Source: Peromyscus leucopus (taxonomy: Eukaryota; Chordata; Mammalia; Rodentia; Cricetidae). From it: 64,000 bases of DNA. Location of the stretch: NCBI RefSeq assembly GCF_004664715.2, contig NC_051066.1, positions 75,799,147-75,863,146 on the forward strand, written 5' to 3'. The notes beneath the pieces were generated by a model, which searched no databases, was not told where the DNA came from, and saw nothing but the letters and a program-made list of their open reading frames with translations. Below, piece after piece: positions 21,076 to 31,917 of the stretch. A program made the position numbers and the translations under genes. Each line of letters opens with the position of its first letter. Position 1 is the stretch's first letter.

Positions 21076-22490
21076 ATGAGAGTTCTATCATGACAGGGTG
21101 TTCGGCCATCTGATCACCAGAGTAGGTCAGCTCAGGCACTCTCTCGACCATTGCCAGTAGTCTATAGTGGAGGTATCTTTGTGGATTCCTGGGGACCTCT
21201 CTAGAACTCTACTTCTTCCTATTCCCATGGAGTCTTCATTTATCATGGTATCTCTTTCCTTGTTCTCCCACTCTGTTCCTGATCCAGCTGGGATATCCTG
21301 CTCCCCAAAATTCTCTTTCCCTGCAACCCTTGCCATCCATTACCCCTTCTCACCCCCAGTTTGCTCATGTAGATCTCATCCATTTCCCTGTCACTGGGCA
21401 ATATCTGTGTCTTTCTTAGGGTCCTCTTTACTAGGTAGCCTCCCTGGAGTTGTGAGTTGAAGTCTGGTTATCCTTTGCTTTACATCTAGTATCCACTTAT
21501 GAGTGAGTATATACCATGTTTGTATTTCTGAGTCTGGGTTACTTCACTCAGGATGATATTTTCTAGTCCCATCCATTTGCCTGCAAACCTCATTGTTTTT
21601 CTCTGCTGAGTAATTATTCCATTGGGTATATGTACCACATTTTATTTATCCATTCTTCAGTTGAAGGGCATCTACGTTGTTTCCAGGTTCTGGCTATTAC
21701 AAATAATGCTGCTATGAACATAGTTGAACATGTGTCTTTGTGGTATGATTGAGCAGTCCTTGGATATGCGCCCAAGGAATAGCTGGGTTTTGAGGGACAT
21801 TGATCCCAATTTTCTAAAAAAGCATCACATTGATTTCTGAAGTGGCTGTCCAAGTTTGCATTCCCACCAACAGTGGAGGAGTGTTCCCCTTGCTTCACAA
21901 CCTCTCTAACATAAGCTGTCTTCAGTGTTTTTTATCTTAGCCATTCTGATGGGTGTAAGAAGGTATCTCAGAGTTGCAGAGATCCACAGCCAAGCCCCAG
22001 GTGTAGCTCCAGGAGTCCAATCAACGAGAGAGAAGAGGGATTATATGAGCAAGAGATATTGAGACCATGATTAGAAAAAGCACAGGGACAAAGAGCCAAA
22101 CTAGCAGAAATACATGAACTGTGAAGCAGTAGCTGAAGAGCCCCCATGGAACTGGACTAGGCCCTCTGGATAAGTGAGACAGTTGATTAGCTTGAACTGT
22201 TTAGGAGGCTCCCAGGCAGTGGAACCAGGACCTGTCCTTGGTGCATGAGCTGGCTTTTTGGAACCTTGGGCTTATGCTGAGACACTTTGTTCAGCCTTGG
22301 TGCAGGGAGGAGAAAATTGGACCTTTCTCAACTGAATGTGCCAGGCTGGGCTGACTCCTCAGGGGAGACCTTGCCTTGGAAAAGGTGGGAATGGGGGGTG
22401 GATTGGAGGGGAGAGGCTGGGGGGTGGTGGACAGGGGAATCTGTGGCCGATATGTAAAATGAATAGAAAATCTCTTATAAAAAATAAAGA
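21076..22490 (+). mobile_element. L1 with inverted 5' part (twin-primed)
   Basis: 21076-21975 is the complement of L1 ORF2 C-terminal sequence plus the start of the 3' UTR. 21976-22490 is plus-strand 3' UTR ending in 'aaaaaataaa'. The two parts are almost consecutive in L1 order. Compare the uninverted copy at 44035-45791, where 'ctatcatgacag' is followed shortly by 'gcagagatccatggctgagc' in the sense strand. The join at 21972-21980 shares 'cagag', a microhomology typical of twin priming. Internal stops make it dead. The frame at 21614-21898 on the minus strand is ORF2 debris (FIAALFVIARTWKQ). Confidence 0.85.
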
Positions 22491-22493
22491 TCC

Positions 22494-22663
22494 GCTGGGC
22501 GTTGGTGGCGCACGCCTTTAATCCCAGCACTCGGGAGGCAGAGGCAGGCGGATCTCTGTGAGTTCGAGGCCAGCCTGGGCTACCAAGTGAGCTCCAGGAA
22601 AGGCGCAAAGCTACATGAGAAACCCTGTCTCGAAAAAACCAAAAACCAAAAAAAAAAAAAAAA
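22494..22663 (+). mobile_element. young B1 SINE in an L1 tail
   Basis: Near-consensus B1: 'gctgggcgttggtggcgcac', 'gcctttaatcccagcactcg', 'gagttcgaggccagcctgg', 'aaaccctgtctcgaaaaaac', then a poly-A tail. Its duplication 'aaagatcc' is at 22486-22493 and 22664-22671, so it inserted into the L1 tail. Confidence 0.95.
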
Positions 22664-22759
22664 AAAGATCCATTTCCTGTTGCACAGATGGCAGCTTTGA
22701 GCAGTGTCTTCATATGGTAGAAGGAGATTCTCTATGACTTTTTGAAAAGTTACTGTTTA

Positions 22760-23560
22760 AGAATTGCATACATACATACAATAAGTATCAGTCAAATCCA
22801 TGCCCACTCCCTCTCCTGCTCCTCCTCCCACTATTTTCCCCCTCAACTTCAAGCACTCATTTTCAATCCAGAGTCCACTTAGTACTGCCAGTATTTGTAT
22901 GGCTGAAAGCCATCTACCAGAACATGGGTAGACGATTAGGGGTCTCATCTCTGAAGGAAATTAGCCGCTTCCTTCCCCAGAAGCCAACAATTGTCAATAA
23001 TTCCTCAATAAAAGAGGGACTTCCTGAATCCATCCTCCATCTATGCTGAAATTTTGGCAAGCTTGTCATGTCTGAAAAACACAAAAGTCCTCAACTACCT
23101 GTCATTCTCAGAAGCTGTGAAACCTGAGAGCTACAATAATCACCAGGCAGAGCACGATATGCTTATTCTGCCATAGTGGCAGGTATATTACAGGAGAAAT
23201 CTACTAGTTTACGACTGGATATAAGTCTCCACAATGCTGAACTTATTTCCAGTGGTGTTAACTGAGCCAAGAACCCATTGGGGGATAGGTTACAGGCTTT
23301 TGGTAAGAACTTAATACTATTTGCTAAATGGAAGTGCCCCCTAAATATTTATATTTAGGCCCATATTTGTACAGCTCTCAACTCTCTCAACAGGGAAGTT
23401 TATTTTTGCAGTAGATTGTGATTAATACCATTAATGGTGATTAATACTCATAGTTGGTCAAGTTGTAGAAATGAAAAGACTGTGGAGTACTCAGCCCTAT
23501 ATACAACATCTGCACCACACACACTCATAGCATGTCATAGCAGAAAGGGGAATGAAAACT
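22760..23560. mobile_element. old rodent repeat, probably L1-type 3' UTR
   Basis: 'caaatccatgcccactccct', 'cactcattttcaatccagag', 'tttccagtggtgttaactga', 'gggataggttacaggctttt' and 'ctaaatatttatatttaggc' occur in an order I recognise from rodent genomes as one interspersed repeat. I believe it is an L1-lineage 3' region. Orientation is not secure. Confidence 0.45.
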
Positions 23561-24305
23561 TTGAGGTTTTCCTGTAAGAAAAGGTAAAGATCAGCTAATG
23601 CTAGGCTGTAGGTTATTTAAGTTGTTGATCTCAATGTTTGACATTCATTTCAATTGTTATTGGAAAATATTAAAAGTTTGTGATTAAGAAGGATTACATT
23701 GGCAGAATAGTTCTCTGACTAAACCTGAGCTATAGCTTGGGGAAGATGCTGAATTAAAGAGAGCCCAGAGAGGTAATTACCTAGAAAATTATGTATACAC
23801 AAAGTACAAAGCACTTGAATATTTGAACAAATACATAGTTTTTAAAACGCTCTGGCTAATAAAAAATGTTAATACATGATCAGTTCCTCACACCCTAAAA
23901 ATGTCTATAATCTTAACTGAATGGGAAGAGTCAAATGAAATAAATCGATGGAGAAGGAAAAACCATTCAAAATGTAATACAAACAAACAATGGACTAAAT
24001 AGATGGTGTGCGTGAGGGAAACAGATCATAGAAACAAAGAGAAAGCTTCATGAAAGAAATGGTGCTTGAATTTCTCACTTAAGTAGGCAAGATAAGAAAG
24101 ACGGTTAAGTGTAGAAGTATATCATGGCAAGAGCATAAAACCACAAATGAATATAGTATATTCTTAGGATAGTAGTCACAAAGAGTGAGCAATTGATAAA
24201 TCTATGAGGGGTTAAAGAACAGTAGATAAACAAATGATATGGTAAAGTACGAATGAGATGGCCATAAATATATTCAGTTATCTACTTAAAGATGGACTTT
24301 GAAGG
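23561..24305. other. no recognised feature
   Basis: AT-rich unique-looking sequence without recognisable repeats or exon structure. Confidence 0.5.
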
Positions 24306-24633
24306 GTGGGTGATGAGTTGGACTGGTGGTTAAAGTTCTTATGATCTAAACCCAAAGACCTGAGCTGGGATCCCTGGAAACCACATAAAAGTCAGGCAGT
24401 GCAGCTACGCAGCTGTGATCTCATTGCACCTCTACTTGTAGGTGGGAGGCAGAGACCAGGGGAAAAACCAGCATAGCATATGCAGCAGTGGCCATCAAGG
24501 GAGACTCTGTCTCAAACAAGGTAGAAGGTAGAGACCAACATGTGAAGTTAGCTTCTGACCTGGAGGCGGCATGCTTTGGGGTATGGGCATGTACCTGCAC
24601 TCACACAAACACAAAAACATACACGTAGACAAG

Positions 24634-24679
<46 letters not shown>
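24306..24679 (+). mobile_element. B4-like composite SINE with (CA)n tail
   Basis: A tRNA-like head ('gatgagttggactggtggtt', 'gacctgagctgggatccctg') runs into a B1-like centre ('gtgggaggcagagaccagg', 'gagactctgtctcaaacaag') and a 'cttctgacctgg...catgtacctgcactcac' end. That is the usual composite plan of B4 SINEs. The 3' CA run grew into the microsatellite at 24637-24679. Confidence 0.6.
24637..24679. repeat. (CA)n microsatellite
   Basis: About 21 CA units at the end of the B4-like SINE. Open frames across it are repeat artefacts. Confidence 0.95.
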
Positions 24680-24680
<1 letters not shown>

Positions 24681-24801
24681 GATTGGCATTGTGCTAATAT
24701 TTCCAGATGTGATGTTGTTTTGTAAACATAGTTTTCATGTGAAAGAGACATTATCCTCAACCTTTAGATGCTTCAAGTGAGGCTTATAAAGCTTAAATTA
24801 C

Positions 24802-24827
24802 AAAAAAAAAAAAAAAAAAAAAAAAAA
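24802..24827. repeat. A26 homopolymer
   Basis: 26 consecutive A with no recognisable SINE or L1 body directly to the left. Confidence 0.9.
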
Positions 24828-26689
24828 CCCAGAAATTCTGCTAGCAACTTAGCTCCATAAGGGGCTCAAAGGGACCTGAGTGATAGTAGACTGTGTTTAA
24901 GTCCAAACAACTCAGCCCAAAGATTTTCACTCTCACTCTCCATGCCATATCCAAAGTCTATCATGGTCTTAAATTAGTGAGTGGCCAAAGACCGACCATT
25001 GTAATTACAGGTCCATGTTGACTATCATATTTCTAAGTGGCCGTAGTGATATTTTTCAGGTCTTTCTTGATGTTGCTCCTTTTATTGAATCCTTTAAACA
25101 AAGTCTTTCTTAGTAAAAGAAAAAAAAAGTTAATTCTAAAACTGATTTTATAAATGAGGCCACGAACCAGTGCTTTGCAATTCAGATTAACTCATCAGAA
25201 GGCAGCCATGGCATTTCTTCCTCCACCTCTCCTGTGGAGGGTAGCTCAGACTCCACAGGGTACGAATCTGAGCTGAGACACATTAGAAACAGCCAGTTAG
25301 CTGGCTGCATTGTGGTGGTTTCAGAGGAAATAGTATCCTCTCACAGTTATCTGCAGAAAACCATAATAGGCCTAAATGAGATTTAAATTAACTAGACACA
25401 TCCTAGAGCTGACAGTCACAAAGACCTTCAAGCTCCAAGAGACCAGAATGATAATAGCCAGTATCTGGCTATTAAGGCAGATAGTAAATTATATATAAAA
25501 TATTCTACTTTAAAAACTCCCCTCTTTCCTCTCTCTCCCACTCCCTTCCCCAAGATGCCCACTTACACAGTAACCCATTTACACACAGAATTCAAATTTA
25601 AGTGCTACTGGTTTGGCTTCAAAACTTAAGGCCTGAAGAAAGATATTTTTTAATTAATATAATTAACTTCAGCCAGATCAGATATAACAACTGTATTAAA
25701 TTCAGAAAAGACAACTAGAGCCTAATATCCATAGAAATGGGTGTTGAATATGTTCAAAGGAACACACACACACAGATTGGGGGACAATAGAAAGTGTTAT
25801 CTTAGGCAATTAATATATGCCAATAAAAAGGAAATTCTTTTCACAGAAGTAGTTACTCAATTAACTGAATCTTCATGAGATATTTACTAGAGTTAAGGTG
25901 CTAAAATTATACAAGTGAATAGAATAGGAAACAGTACAGATATTGAAACATAAGTGAGGTTCCAATAATCACAAATGATAACTTTGCAAATCATTCTATT
26001 ACCCTGTTTTATCACCTATCTAATACAGTAACAGCTACTATATTACATGTATTTTGAATGATAATTGATATAAAGTCCAGAATTCATTTAGTAAATACTA
26101 ATTCTATTATCCTTGCTGGTAGCTGTTTTGATTGAAACCATAAAGAAAAAGTCTCTGTGAATCAAATTCAAGTAAAGGTGATAGTTTGGGAGGTGATCAT
26201 AGGGAAAGAGAGAAAAGGCGCCTCAAGTGAATCCAATAGGAAGGTGTTATCTACATCTTGGTCTCTGGGTAACTGGCCTTCACTCTCACTGGGAAAATGC
26301 AGAAGACAAAGTAAGATGTACCTCAGACTTATCCCAGATAAGTCTGACACTTCTAACTTGTCACAGGTAAAATTCTAGATTTCTCTTGTGTCAAAAAGAA
26401 ATCATCTCAAGCCAGAGTCACAGGTATTCACAATAAATCACCTCCAAGGGAGAAGGTGGCACAAGCCAAAGGGATGTACAACAGTCAACATGTATTGAAG
26501 AAATATGGAGAAAATGTATTTTTAAATGACAACTTTCTCAACTATACCAAGATCCAATCTACATCCTTTTAATATGAGTAGTCATTTTCTTGGGAAGGTA
26601 GAACAAGGAAACCCTGATGGCTGACTTCTCTAAACCTCCAGGAACACGGTAGGTATTTAATAAGGATTTTCATGCATTTTAAGATACAA
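24828..26689. other. no recognised feature
   Basis: Mostly unique-looking sequence, 60-70% AT by eye. Frames near 26157-26378 (both strands) are 60-73 aa with no recognisable motif. Confidence 0.5.
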
Positions 26690-26870
26690 TACTTATTTTC
26701 TGCTTATTGTGACACCATCACTGTGCTAAGTGATGCTTCTATATTGCTGACATATTTCATTTGATCTTCATTATTTTCCACATTTTAATGGAGGAGGAAA
26801 ATGGATTAAAGAAATGATCAAGTTTTACATACGGTAGCTGCAGTTCACAATTCATATACCAGTTAATGTG
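26690..26870 (+). mobile_element. MIR SINE (ancient)
   Basis: 'catcactgtgctaagtgatg', 'acatatttcatttgatcttc', 'tccacattttaatggaggag' and 'gaaatgatcaagtttta' follow the MIR core and 3' order ('gcactgtgctaagtgctttacat...tctcatttaatcctcac...cccattttacagatgagg'). Confidence 0.65.
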
Positions 26871-27614
26871 TGCCACTTTCTTCATAACTTGCACACTGTG
26901 GCAGAACTCCCGTTTCTATTTTGTTGTATGACCCCAAATTCACAAACTCTGTCTCCTCGTTTCTGAATATAACATGACTTCAAATTAAACCCATCTGAAC
27001 AGAATTCTTATTTCCCACCACATTTTTTAAAGTCATGAGCATCAGGTTCAAGTTCTGTACACCGTCCCTGCTGCTGCTCAATCCATCTGGCACAAAACTC
27101 TCAGCAGTATTAGTATAGACAAGTATCCTTTAGCTGATCCTTGTCTCATGCTAACAAAAGCATGGATTGGTTCCTATGAAGAATCTTATGACTATTTGTG
27201 GAAGTGCACATGCTACTGTAGATATATGCATTATGAGAAAAAACAAGAACTAAGAATAACAGATAGCATGCTAAAGTAGTGCTGTGTACAGAAGGGAGAT
27301 GACAAGATTGCAAAACCCTCAAAGGTCCTTTTGCAATTCCAACATGCAGGGACATTTCAGAGTCTCTACAAAGAGAGAAATCTATTCTATTTGCATGTCA
27401 AATTTAAAGATCCCCTTAGAATCACAACTGGAACAAACTCTCCTCTGCAATGAGTAGCAGGAGGTTAGGTAATTCATTGCTGGGTTAGGCCTATCTAAAA
27501 CTGCCCCACTTCTTAAAAGAGTTCTAAACAAAGTTCTTACATTTTGCCAGTTTCTTTTCAGGTCCTGATGCTGGTAAAAGACATTGTTGAAAACTTTATG
27601 ATACTTCAGTAACT
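26871..27614. other. no recognised feature
   Basis: Unique-looking sequence. Nothing supported on either strand. Confidence 0.5.
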
Positions 27615-27620
27615 ACTAAC

Positions 27621-28095
27621 TGTAGATGTAACCAACCGGCTTATTAAATAAGAACACAGAACCAATGTAAAAGAGAAAGCCAAGAGGTCAGAGCTCAGAG
27701 CTAAAACCTTACCCTTTGTCCTGCGGTGGTCCTACCTCTCCAAAAGAGACCTACTTCCTGTGTGTTTGTCTTTAGATAGTCTTTCTGTTCTGCCTTCTCA
27801 TTGGTTGTAAACCCAAACATGTGACTGCCTCGTCACTGCCTGTAAGTACAGCCCTCCAGGTCTTAAAGGTGTGTGTCTCCAATGCTGGCTGTATCCCTGA
27901 ATACACAGAGACTTACCTAGCTCTGCCTACCAAGTACTGGGATTAAAGGCATGTGCCACCACCACCACCACCACCACCACCACCACCACCACCACCACGC
28001 TCTTGCTATGGCTCTAATAGCTCTGACCCCCAGGCAACTCTATTTATTAACATACAATTAAAATCACATTTCAATGCAAATAAAATACCACCATA
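27621..28095 (-). mobile_element. solo LTR, class II ERV, minus strand
   Basis: Perfect 6-bp duplication 'actaac' at 27615-27620 and 28096-28101. In the sense direction the element begins 'tatggtggtattttatttgc' (ancestrally TG..) and ends '...ggttacatctaca'. It is the same family as the plus-strand LTR at 47383-47810 (shared 'taataaatagagttgcc', 'ggtcagagctattagagcca', 'cccaaacatgtgactgcc' region). It has absorbed a B1-derived segment ('gtactgggattaaaggcatg', 27934-27953) and a triplet expansion. No internal retroviral sequence adjoins it, so it is a recombination product. Confidence 0.93.
27956..27998. repeat. (CCA)n triplet repeat inside the LTR
   Basis: About 14 pure CCA/ACC units grown from the 'gccaccacc' end of the B1-derived segment. 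The sister LTR at 47.4 kb has an equivalent expansion at the same site. Confidence 0.95.
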
Positions 28096-28259
28096 ACTAA
28101 CATAGTATATAACTAATAAAAATCCATTCAAATCTTAAATATACTGGAATACACAAAATAATGACTTAGCTCTTAGCTCTTACAGTAACAACAAAATCAC
28201 AATTGGCTAATGACAAAGTATTGAACTGGCTAAGAAATTATATATAATTTCAAGCTTTC

Positions 28260-28270
28260 TCCCCCCCCCC

Positions 28271-28321
<51 letters not shown>
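28260..28321. repeat. poly-C then (GT)n microsatellite
   Basis: A run of about 12 C followed directly by about 24 GT units. Confidence 0.95.
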
Positions 28322-28325
<4 letters not shown>

Positions 28326-29480
28326 ATTGTCTATGCCAGATGCTGATTCTTTCTGTTGCTTTGTTCTTAGGTAAAAATTCTCTCTACATAAAGGCATTCA
28401 GCATTTGTGTTAACTATTTATTTGCTCCTATGACTAGTCACAGAAAAGAATGAAACATTAAGAGTCACATCATAGGGAAAGAGTTTCCTGAGAGAGTTCA
28501 AAGAATACCTGGAAATTGTCCAAGACAACACATATTTCTCATCTACTTGAAAGTTGTGAAATTAAAGATATCACGTGAACTCTCATGCATTTGCCTGACC
28601 ACAGTGAAGATCTGAAGTTGGACATTTATTCTCTTTTCCTGTAATCATGATTATATGGCTTCCATGAATAGTAACACTATGACAGAATAAGTAAATCCGT
28701 CACACATCTGAAGTCCTCAGAGGCGGCAAGACATCCTTACGTGTCTCAATATTAGGAATCAAATGCACTCGCTGAAATATGACGAATTCCGGGGCAGCCC
28801 TAGGCCCCTTGTCGCTTTAAGTCATTTCCATTCATTCCACACAGAATCACAAGGTGCTCAGGGCCTACTAAAGCCGACTGCAAAGCTTCAACAGCAAGGA
28901 CACTTGCATTCCTGCTCCTTGCCTGGGAGGCAGCATCCTATATGCTATTTCCCTTTCAAACTATAAAAATTATCACATTCAAAGTAAAAGCTGAACAGTC
29001 AACATAGCACATATATTTCACCTACTAACAAAATTAACAGAGAACCACTCTAGTGTAATGACTTCAAGTACTTCTGGGCATGAAAATACAGATCCATTTG
29101 AGGTCTCATACACAGCTCTGCTCCATACATTTTTATCTTTGGCTGTATGGGGGAATCACTATTCTGCAGGAGCATTTGTATTATCCTGTCTTTGTAAAAA
29201 TAATATATTTATATCCACACTGAAGACAGTAATTTTGTCTAATTTGGTCCAATTTTACTCTAAAAGGTACAAATTAGGTTATTGTTGGACAACATTCTTT
29301 TTTATTTCTTAACCCTGTATTTTGGTATCTAAGCTTATTTGGATGTTATTTGCATTTTATTTTTTACACATTGTATCCTAGCCTGCATGTTTAATAGAAC
29401 AATAAAATCTATTCCCATAATGATACATAGTACTGGTCAGTTGTAATTTTCTATTCCAGAGGTTGCATTTGTTGAATACT
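28322..29480. other. no recognised feature
   Basis: Unique-looking sequence. The 28763-28966 and 29058-29312 frames have no recognisable family or exon borders. Confidence 0.5.
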
Positions 29481-29541
29481 TAGGTAGATAGATAGATCAA
29501 TCTAAAGACAGACAGACAGATAGACAGATGATAGATAGATA
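29481..29541. repeat. (GATA/GACA)n microsatellite
   Basis: Imperfect run of TAGA, GACA and GATA units. Confidence 0.9.
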
Positions 29542-29821
29542 TTATCTAATATTAGTAACAGAATATTTTTAAAGGTATGCAATAAATATCAGCTATCAAC
29601 TAGGGGGTAGAATTCAAATCTTAAATCTACCAATAAAATCTTCAGTTGACCTATGTTTATCGCACCCATCTATAGAGCTCTGTTTTCTCAGGTACAAAGT
29701 TAACTGGTATATTCAGAATAAGACATCATATATAACTGTCACCTTATAGTGTAAGTTTAGTAGGCATTAAGGCTTTGCTCAATAAAGCAGAAGTATATAA
29801 AAATGAGCAGCATGTGTTTTA

Positions 29822-30470
29822 CTTTTTTTTATTTATTCTTTGTGTCTTTTATATCGTGCATCTTGATCCCATTCATTTCCCTGTCTCTTCATATCAGCCT
29901 TCTGCCCTTGCAACCTCCCCCTCCCCAAATAAAATAAAATAAAATTTAAGAGGAAAAAAAGAAGAAAAAGGAAAATTCAAACTCATTATGGAAGCTGTAG
30001 TATGACACAATAAGATATCCATATATCTTTACTTGCAAGTATTCATTGCAATGAGATATTGGTCTGGTTCAAGGCCTCTGGTTTCTGTTACACTATCTAT
30101 GCTGGGCCCTATCTATATGGGACTCCTCTCATATATCCTGTTGTTGCTTTATGTTATGGAGATCCTGCAGCTTTTGTTCTGCAGGACTGGCCCCTTCATT
30201 TGCTCCAGCAGATCACAGATGGGGTGGATGTTGGGGTGGTTCAACTCATAACCCTTGTTCTGGGCCCTGGTAGTTTCAGGGTTGGTCAGCCCACCAGCTC
30301 TCCCTTGTCTCACCACCAGGGTGAACTCTCCAGCACTGCCCTGGCTAGTTCACCACTTGAAGTGATGAGCAAGGAGTAAGGACAGAAGTAATTCTTCCAG
30401 TTCCTACCCTAGGCAGGCACAGCTTAGGAGCAGCACCTTCCCTTCTGTAGGTTCCCTAGAGATCTGAACT
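29822..30470 (-). mobile_element. Lx-like L1 3' UTR, minus strand
   Basis: Poly-T/TTTATT head at 29822, pyrimidine-rich 'gcaacctccccctccccaaa', then 'attcattgcaatgagatatt', 'ggtctggttcaaggcctctg', 'ctgcaggactggccccttc' and 'gcccaccagctctcccttg'. The same series occurs at 46540-47230. Open frames across it are not genes. Confidence 0.6.
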
Positions 30471-31852
30471 CATTTCTTCCTAAAGCACTGCTCAGATACA
30501 CTGCATTGTCAAATTGAAGTAATGAGACAGGGACGGAGAAACAGTTCCACTATTCTTACACTTTACTTCCTCACTGTGTGATTTGCCTCCTCTCTTCTTC
30601 AGCCTCATTCTTACAGTCAATCATTTTATATTATTTTAATATTTGTTTGCTCAACTCCCTAATCATTTTCCAAGACCGTTATTTTGCTTGTGGTATTCTC
30701 AGTCCTAATATTCCTTGGCCTTTCATTACATTAACTCCCACTCAACTTTTAATTTTAATTTGAAAAACTCTAACTAGGCCTATGTTACATAATTTTAAGT
30801 CAGCCTATATTTTCTAGCAGCACTTAGCAATTTTATGTAAATAGTTTAATGGATTTGGTTGATGCATTTGTCTCCTGAGCAACGCTGAGCTGTGCTTACC
30901 TCTGGCCTATCTAGTTTGGTACTTTGGTAGTGCAGCAGAGACTCAATTAATTGCCAGTGAAACACTGAACAACTATAGGCCAACAAATTTGCACATAGTG
31001 CAAAGTTATGTGCAAAGCTGTACTGGAAAAAATGAAGACACTCACCATCCACATGTATGCATATGTAGCTATAGTTGTAATTTCCATAAAGTGGTACACT
31101 CGAAGATCGTCGTTCCCACACTTTCCTGCTACTCTGCTTTGGGTGGATCATTCAGTGATGGAAGGATGCCTTTGCTTTCATTAAGTGGGTTTATTTTGTT
31201 ACTTTCCGGTGCATTTTTAAAATCAAAAGGTGACAATGACAAGCTAATGTGTCAAGTCGCTTCCAGATTGTATTTTGTTCCATGCTATTTCTAGTCTGCA
31301 GCCTTTATGCCTTTTTCTTTACAGCTACCATCCAGCTGTTGTCATAAAAATAACATGATTTCTCTTGGCACTATTGTTTGTCTGCCTTTTATTCCTGCAA
31401 TGTGGACATTTAAAGTTGTGCTCGCTCAGCTGAGAAACTCAAATACCTGTGTATATTTATATACAGTTATCAATCCTCATCCGTGGATAACAATAACTAT
31501 CCCACTGGATGCCAAAATGTACTGGTACTCAAGGCACTAATAGAAAACATAGCATGTGCAATATTTATATGTAAACACATACATTTCCTTTCATATAATT
31601 AAAGTAATCTATACATTATTTAAAACACCTAGTAAATGTAAGACTTTGTAAATAGTTGCTAAACTGTGTTGCATGAGTAATTATAACAAGAAAAAAATCT
31701 TTACATATTCAGTGGATTCACTATTTTAAAACATAATTTCAGTTGGGAGTTTTTGAATTCTTAGGTTCAGAATCATGTACCCAGAGGATGATTGTGTATA
31801 TATGCTGAAGAGTTTCTGTTGGAATATAAGGTTTCTGAGAGAGGGGGGGAGA

Positions 31853-31860
<8 letters not shown>
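30471..31860. other. no recognised feature
   Basis: Unique-looking sequence. Two overlapping opposite-strand frames of 101 aa (30846-31151 and 30989-31294) lack any motif I know. Confidence 0.5.

Positions 31861-31915
<55 letters not shown>
31861..31915. repeat. (GA)n microsatellite
   Basis: About 26 GA units, preceded by an impure 'gagagaggggggagaggg' lead-in from 31836. Confidence 0.95.

Positions 31916-31917
<2 letters not shown>

Noticed and set aside
22291..22713. 140-aa minus-strand frame
   Set aside because: It runs across a B1 SINE and L1 3' UTR. The peptide is the usual SINE translation (FRDRVSHVALRLSWSSL).
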